NCBI GenBank assembly: GCA_033851915.1
Contig: JAWSVM010000001.1
Coordinates: 186,001-250,000 of the forward strand
From: UBA1672 sp033851915
GTDB taxonomy: Bacteria; Pseudomonadota; Alphaproteobacteria; Micavibrionales; Micavibrionaceae
Reading direction: 5' to 3'
Length of the DNA: 64,000 nt
Both the position numbers and the translations under genes were made by a program. This document shows, in pieces, positions 62,401 through 64,000 of the stretch. The notes beneath the pieces are model-generated. The model was not told the DNA's origin. It searched no databases and saw only the letters and a list, made by a program, of their open reading frames with translations. Position 1 is the stretch's first letter. Each line of letters opens with the position of its first letter.

Positions 62401-62658
62401 GACCGTGTCTTTAACGATTACGCAAGGACATCAGGTCTAAACGTGGGCGGTATTGAATCTATTCCCGCAGCACAAACAGGCCTTAACCTCGCCAAAACAG
62501 CAGGTGCTGGTTTCAACGCTGCAGTTAAAGGTGACAACATTGAAGAGAAAGATGTACGTGCTGCTGTAGATCTCCTTCCGCTTCGCCGATTGCCCGGCAT
62601 CAACTACGCACTCGAAACAATAATCAACGCGTTCCCGCAGAGGGGGCGTGAAAAATAA
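59449..62658 (+). CDS. Internal virion protein D, T7 gp16-like, without a visible transglycosylase domain
   Basis: The 1069-residue protein is the longest in the window and sits in the gp16 slot. T7 gp16 (1318 residues) has an N-terminal lytic transglycosylase domain; here the first 120 residues are acidic and Pro-rich with no such motif. A Gly/Ala-rich hydrophobic stretch follows (about 150-260, ALLATLVVSAGAGAISGG), which could span a membrane. The C-terminal half is helical. It would form the inner-membrane part of the DNA ejection channel. Confidence 0.8.
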   Translation: MTSDANLFDGLNLDRNRADLGETLSPAPETPTASPKSPEEPKPFSFSEGLDHAMLHETLTGYGAKLAAEPEFTPDPDLELTVGYFEENFADIPRQYHSYLYEGESIAEINHKAATLRLRLEDEARFSEMDIGSQIGTLVAATALDAPALLATLVVSAGAGAISGGAGAVPGLTAVGTRLGLTGSRIAKVVGIGTGVATEAMIHEAILASADPLKNEKTVMLAGLMGFGFGTVGGEIGHRIVTSASNKAAAKDAKNLGDHLIRKAIQEINGVPSSPKSFLTSSTSEITPLDTLYATTVSDTKGLRSVAIDQTSRLKRTPDPELQKLGDILGEDGIFGGGSTMAIDFDTTTRPILADGLKGFNEGYNQWAKDSGVNFVGRVGHKNRLEFNSKVARVVRGIDEASTPGEAAAASASQKFFKDMLDVAKTSGVKGFEDIPDSINYLTRTYSQSNFRRITAQLGSEAPLVIQRTLAGAIKAGLNDFDDEVADVIAKGIYKRAMSTKLPSDDKFTTVLTNNFKDELQGILEDAELDAKKIEKILTKLTQKEVSELKETKSRINLDEAFTDLDSGISISDLLEDNVEQIMSRYARSVGGASSAAKFGFETPQSLLNHINKVSDKAFQEGRMSENAARRARQNATNLANQILGRPNEEFNAFAQGAQLLMDYEFIRTSGGFALASLPEMMITTAENGLAATLKHTPIASKFIRDIRNNVKPNQELLSVLESWGVGRDMDMMNAFVRIAEDDALNASFSKGIQTLNAGKRVAAMASGLPQLTRFSQIIAGKSSIQKFTDMAHSGKPVKLKQWLKQLGFDDEQKLEDVFIGLRKHSITQPGLVKGRKVVGLDYDKWLSEDPVAATRFMYAVARRVNHQIQRNLPGETPEFMSKTWGKLAMQFKTFGIAAYGKKTLNAVARRDVESAVAIGYTTTAAAMIYAARMYVMAQTRDDPKGFLRERLSQKNIVKAAIQRSGFASVLPTMIDNGLSLFQQDRVFNDYARTSGLNVGGIESIPAAQTGLNLAKTAGAGFNAAVKGDNIEEKDVRAAVDLLPLRRLPGINYALETIINAFPQRGREK

Positions 62659-62670
62659 TAAGGAATTAAT

Positions 62671-63783
62671 ATGGCTGATAGTTATGTTCTATACACTGCA
62701 AGCGGTTCTACAGATACCTACAACATCACGTTTGGGTATTTAGCCCCTGAGAATGTGGAAGTGCTTCTAGACGGGGTCAGTACTCCGTTTACATTCCCCT
62801 CTCTGTCTCAAATACAAATCACAAGTGGAAACCCATCTCTAGGGGCTATTGTAAATATCAAACGCATAACCCCTAGAGATGCACGGGAGATCGTTTGGCA
62901 GAATGCTGCAAATTTAACAGCGGATGATTTAAATACTGCGGATCTCCAAGTACTTTACATCATGCAGGAAGCTTTTGATGGGGGGGATGATACTCTTAAA
63001 ATCGGTGCGGAAGGTGTGTTTGATGCAGAAAGTAAGCGTATTCAAAATATTGCAGAGCCAATAGATGATGCTGACGCGGTCACTAAAGGGTACTTAGGGT
63101 CTTTCCCTGGGAGTAACTTAGCAGAAGCTGTGGCAGCGAAAGATGCTGCAGAAGATGCGCAGGAGGCTGCTGAGCTGGCAGAAACTAATGCCACGGCTGT
63201 ATTGTCCTCGGCTATGTTGAAGAGTAACAACCTTAACGATGTTGTGGATAAGCCTGATGCCCGTACTAATCTTAATGTATATTCTAAGGGTGAAGTTTAC
63301 TCCAAAAGCGAGGTGTACACCAAATCCGAAGTAGATCTTAAACGTATTGTAGGCGAAGTTGTAACAGTACTCGCCTTAACCGCACCTGCAGGCACATTGG
63401 AGCTGGATGGTGCGATGCTTCCCCGAGCATCTTTCGTTGATCTTTACGCACACTTAACCACTGCTGGGTTGATCGTGTCTGAAGGAGGTAAAGACGTATG
63501 GGAATTTGGTGATGGAGATGGTTCAACAACGTTCTCACTAGGTAACTTTAGTACCCTATTCCCACGTTACTGGGACAGTGGCTCTGGCAGATCATTAGGT
63601 AGCTTTGAAGATGATGCTCTCAAATCTCATAATCACAGCCTGAATGTCTACAATTCATCGGGTGGTGAAGCTAAGGCTGGTTCAGGAGTGAGCGGGTATG
63701 AAGGCTTGGCAAGTACGGGATACTTCGGGGACACAGAAACTAGACCTAAAAATATCGCCTTACTCGCGTGTATTATCTACTAG
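62671..63783 (+). CDS. Tail fibre with T7-type N terminus and tail-collar tip
   Basis: The 370-residue protein has the T7 gp17 N-terminal tail-binding domain (about 1-130: YNITFGYLAPENVEVLLDG, RITPRDAREIVWQNAANLT, ADLQVLYIMQEAFDGG). A coiled linker follows with YSKGEVYSKSEVYTKSEVD, then a phage tail-collar domain with GTLELDGAMLPR, GDGDGSTTFSLGNF, SHNHSLNV and a final ETRPKNIALLACIIY. It should bind the host receptor. AAGGAAT upstream. Confidence 0.9.
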   Translation: MADSYVLYTASGSTDTYNITFGYLAPENVEVLLDGVSTPFTFPSLSQIQITSGNPSLGAIVNIKRITPRDAREIVWQNAANLTADDLNTADLQVLYIMQEAFDGGDDTLKIGAEGVFDAESKRIQNIAEPIDDADAVTKGYLGSFPGSNLAEAVAAKDAAEDAQEAAELAETNATAVLSSAMLKSNNLNDVVDKPDARTNLNVYSKGEVYSKSEVYTKSEVDLKRIVGEVVTVLALTAPAGTLELDGAMLPRASFVDLYAHLTTAGLIVSEGGKDVWEFGDGDGSTTFSLGNFSTLFPRYWDSGSGRSLGSFEDDALKSHNHSLNVYNSSGGEAKAGSGVSGYEGLASTGYFGDTETRPKNIALLACIIY

Positions 63784-63794
63784 AGAGGACGCAG

Positions 63795-63998
63795 ATGAGC
63801 AAACAAAATTTAGAACAAGGGGCTTTAGGCACCATAGGAATCTTAGGGATTACCTTGCCTACCCTAGAAAACACCGCAGAATTCTTCGTAGGTATCACAC
63901 CGATAGCTTCATTCTTCCTCATCCTCGTACCGACAGGTATCTGGGCGTGGTTTAGAGCGATTAACTACGTAACCAACTTCTTCTCCAAAAGGAAATAA
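63795..63998 (+). CDS. Holin candidate
   Basis: ATG 63795 gives a 67-residue protein with two hydrophobic helices (about 12-29 and 35-57) and a basic tail FFSKRK. It follows the tail fibre, the position of T7 gp17.5, the class II holin. It would open the inner membrane for the SleB-type hydrolase. A 9-residue longer reading lacks a ribosome-binding site. Confidence 0.75.
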   Translation: MSKQNLEQGALGTIGILGITLPTLENTAEFFVGITPIASFFLILVPTGIWAWFRAINYVTNFFSKRK

Positions 63999-64000
63999 TA

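Larger units (their letters stand above)
32920..64000 (+). mobile_element. T7-like prophage, left 31 kb (right end outside window)
   Basis: From just after tRNA-Gly to the window end all genes are on one strand and follow T7 order: single-subunit RNA polymerase, ssDNA-binding protein, lysozyme homologue, primase-helicase, DNA polymerase, exonuclease, portal, scaffold, capsid, tail tubes, internal virion proteins, tail fibre, holin. Terminase genes, an integrase and a repressor are not seen. The flanking chromosome and tRNA mean it is integrated rather than a free genome. The genes look intact, so it may be viable. Confidence 0.9.

Noticed and set aside
62671..63783. Diversity-generating retroelement target in the tail fibre
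   Set aside because: No reverse transcriptase and no template repeat are in the window.

Overview
The first 32.8 kb is ordinary chromosome of an alphaproteobacterium. The evidence is a GcrA-type cell-cycle regulator, a single bifunctional Rel/SpoT protein, an acpS-lepB-rnc-era cluster and a DUF2062 protein. Nothing in the window fixes the genus; a Micavibrio-like or other free-living lineage is only a guess. Contents, left to right: the tail of an RsuA-type pseudouridine synthase, yciB, a patatin-like lipase, rlmB, a probable structured RNA (about 3674-3947), rpmI-rplT, a secreted TIM-barrel glycosidase-like protein, a HAD phosphatase, pheS and pheT separated by two unrelated genes, an acyl-CoA ligase, a double cold-shock protein, three large prepilin-like genes in a row, gcrA, the acpS operon, apt, rsh, rpoZ, a family-5 uracil-DNA glycosylase, leuA preceded by a leucine-rich leader peptide, a thioredoxin/TPR co-chaperone operon and a prolyl-tRNA editing protein.

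At 32845-32919 there is a tRNA-Gly(GCC). Immediately after it the gene content changes to phage, and every gene to the end of the window lies on the + strand. About 31 kb of a T7-like (Autographiviridae-type) prophage is visible. The tRNA is the probable integration site. The integrase, any repressor and the terminase genes are not in the window, so they should lie beyond the right edge if they exist.

The phage layout is close to T7. The early region has a TerD protein, small membrane proteins, a SleB-type cell-wall hydrolase, a pentapeptide-repeat protein, a zinc-ribbon protein and a PcfJ-like protein. It is followed by single-subunit RNA polymerase, ssDNA-binding protein, RusA resolvase, a T7-lysozyme homologue, primase-helicase, DNA polymerase, an HNH-like nuclease, 5'-3' exonuclease and a DUF3310 protein. 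The structural set is portal, scaffold, capsid, tail tubes A and B, internal virion proteins, tail fibre and holin.

The most unusual points are these. The T7-lysozyme homologue lacks all three zinc ligands and probably survives only as an RNA polymerase regulator, while a separate hydrolase sits in the early region. A phage tRNA(CAU) has initiator-like acceptor and D-arm features. An 18-bp element with one mismatch occurs right after the RNA polymerase gene and again before the structural module, and looks like the phage polymerase's promoter. Several hairpin-rich noncoding stretches lie in the left arm. A 26-unit, 15-bp tandem repeat encodes pentapeptides. In the host part the notable items are the leuA leader, the three prepilin paralogues with tail-fibre-like stalk motifs and a Cys-rich middle member, and the RNA with four hairpins upstream of rpmI.
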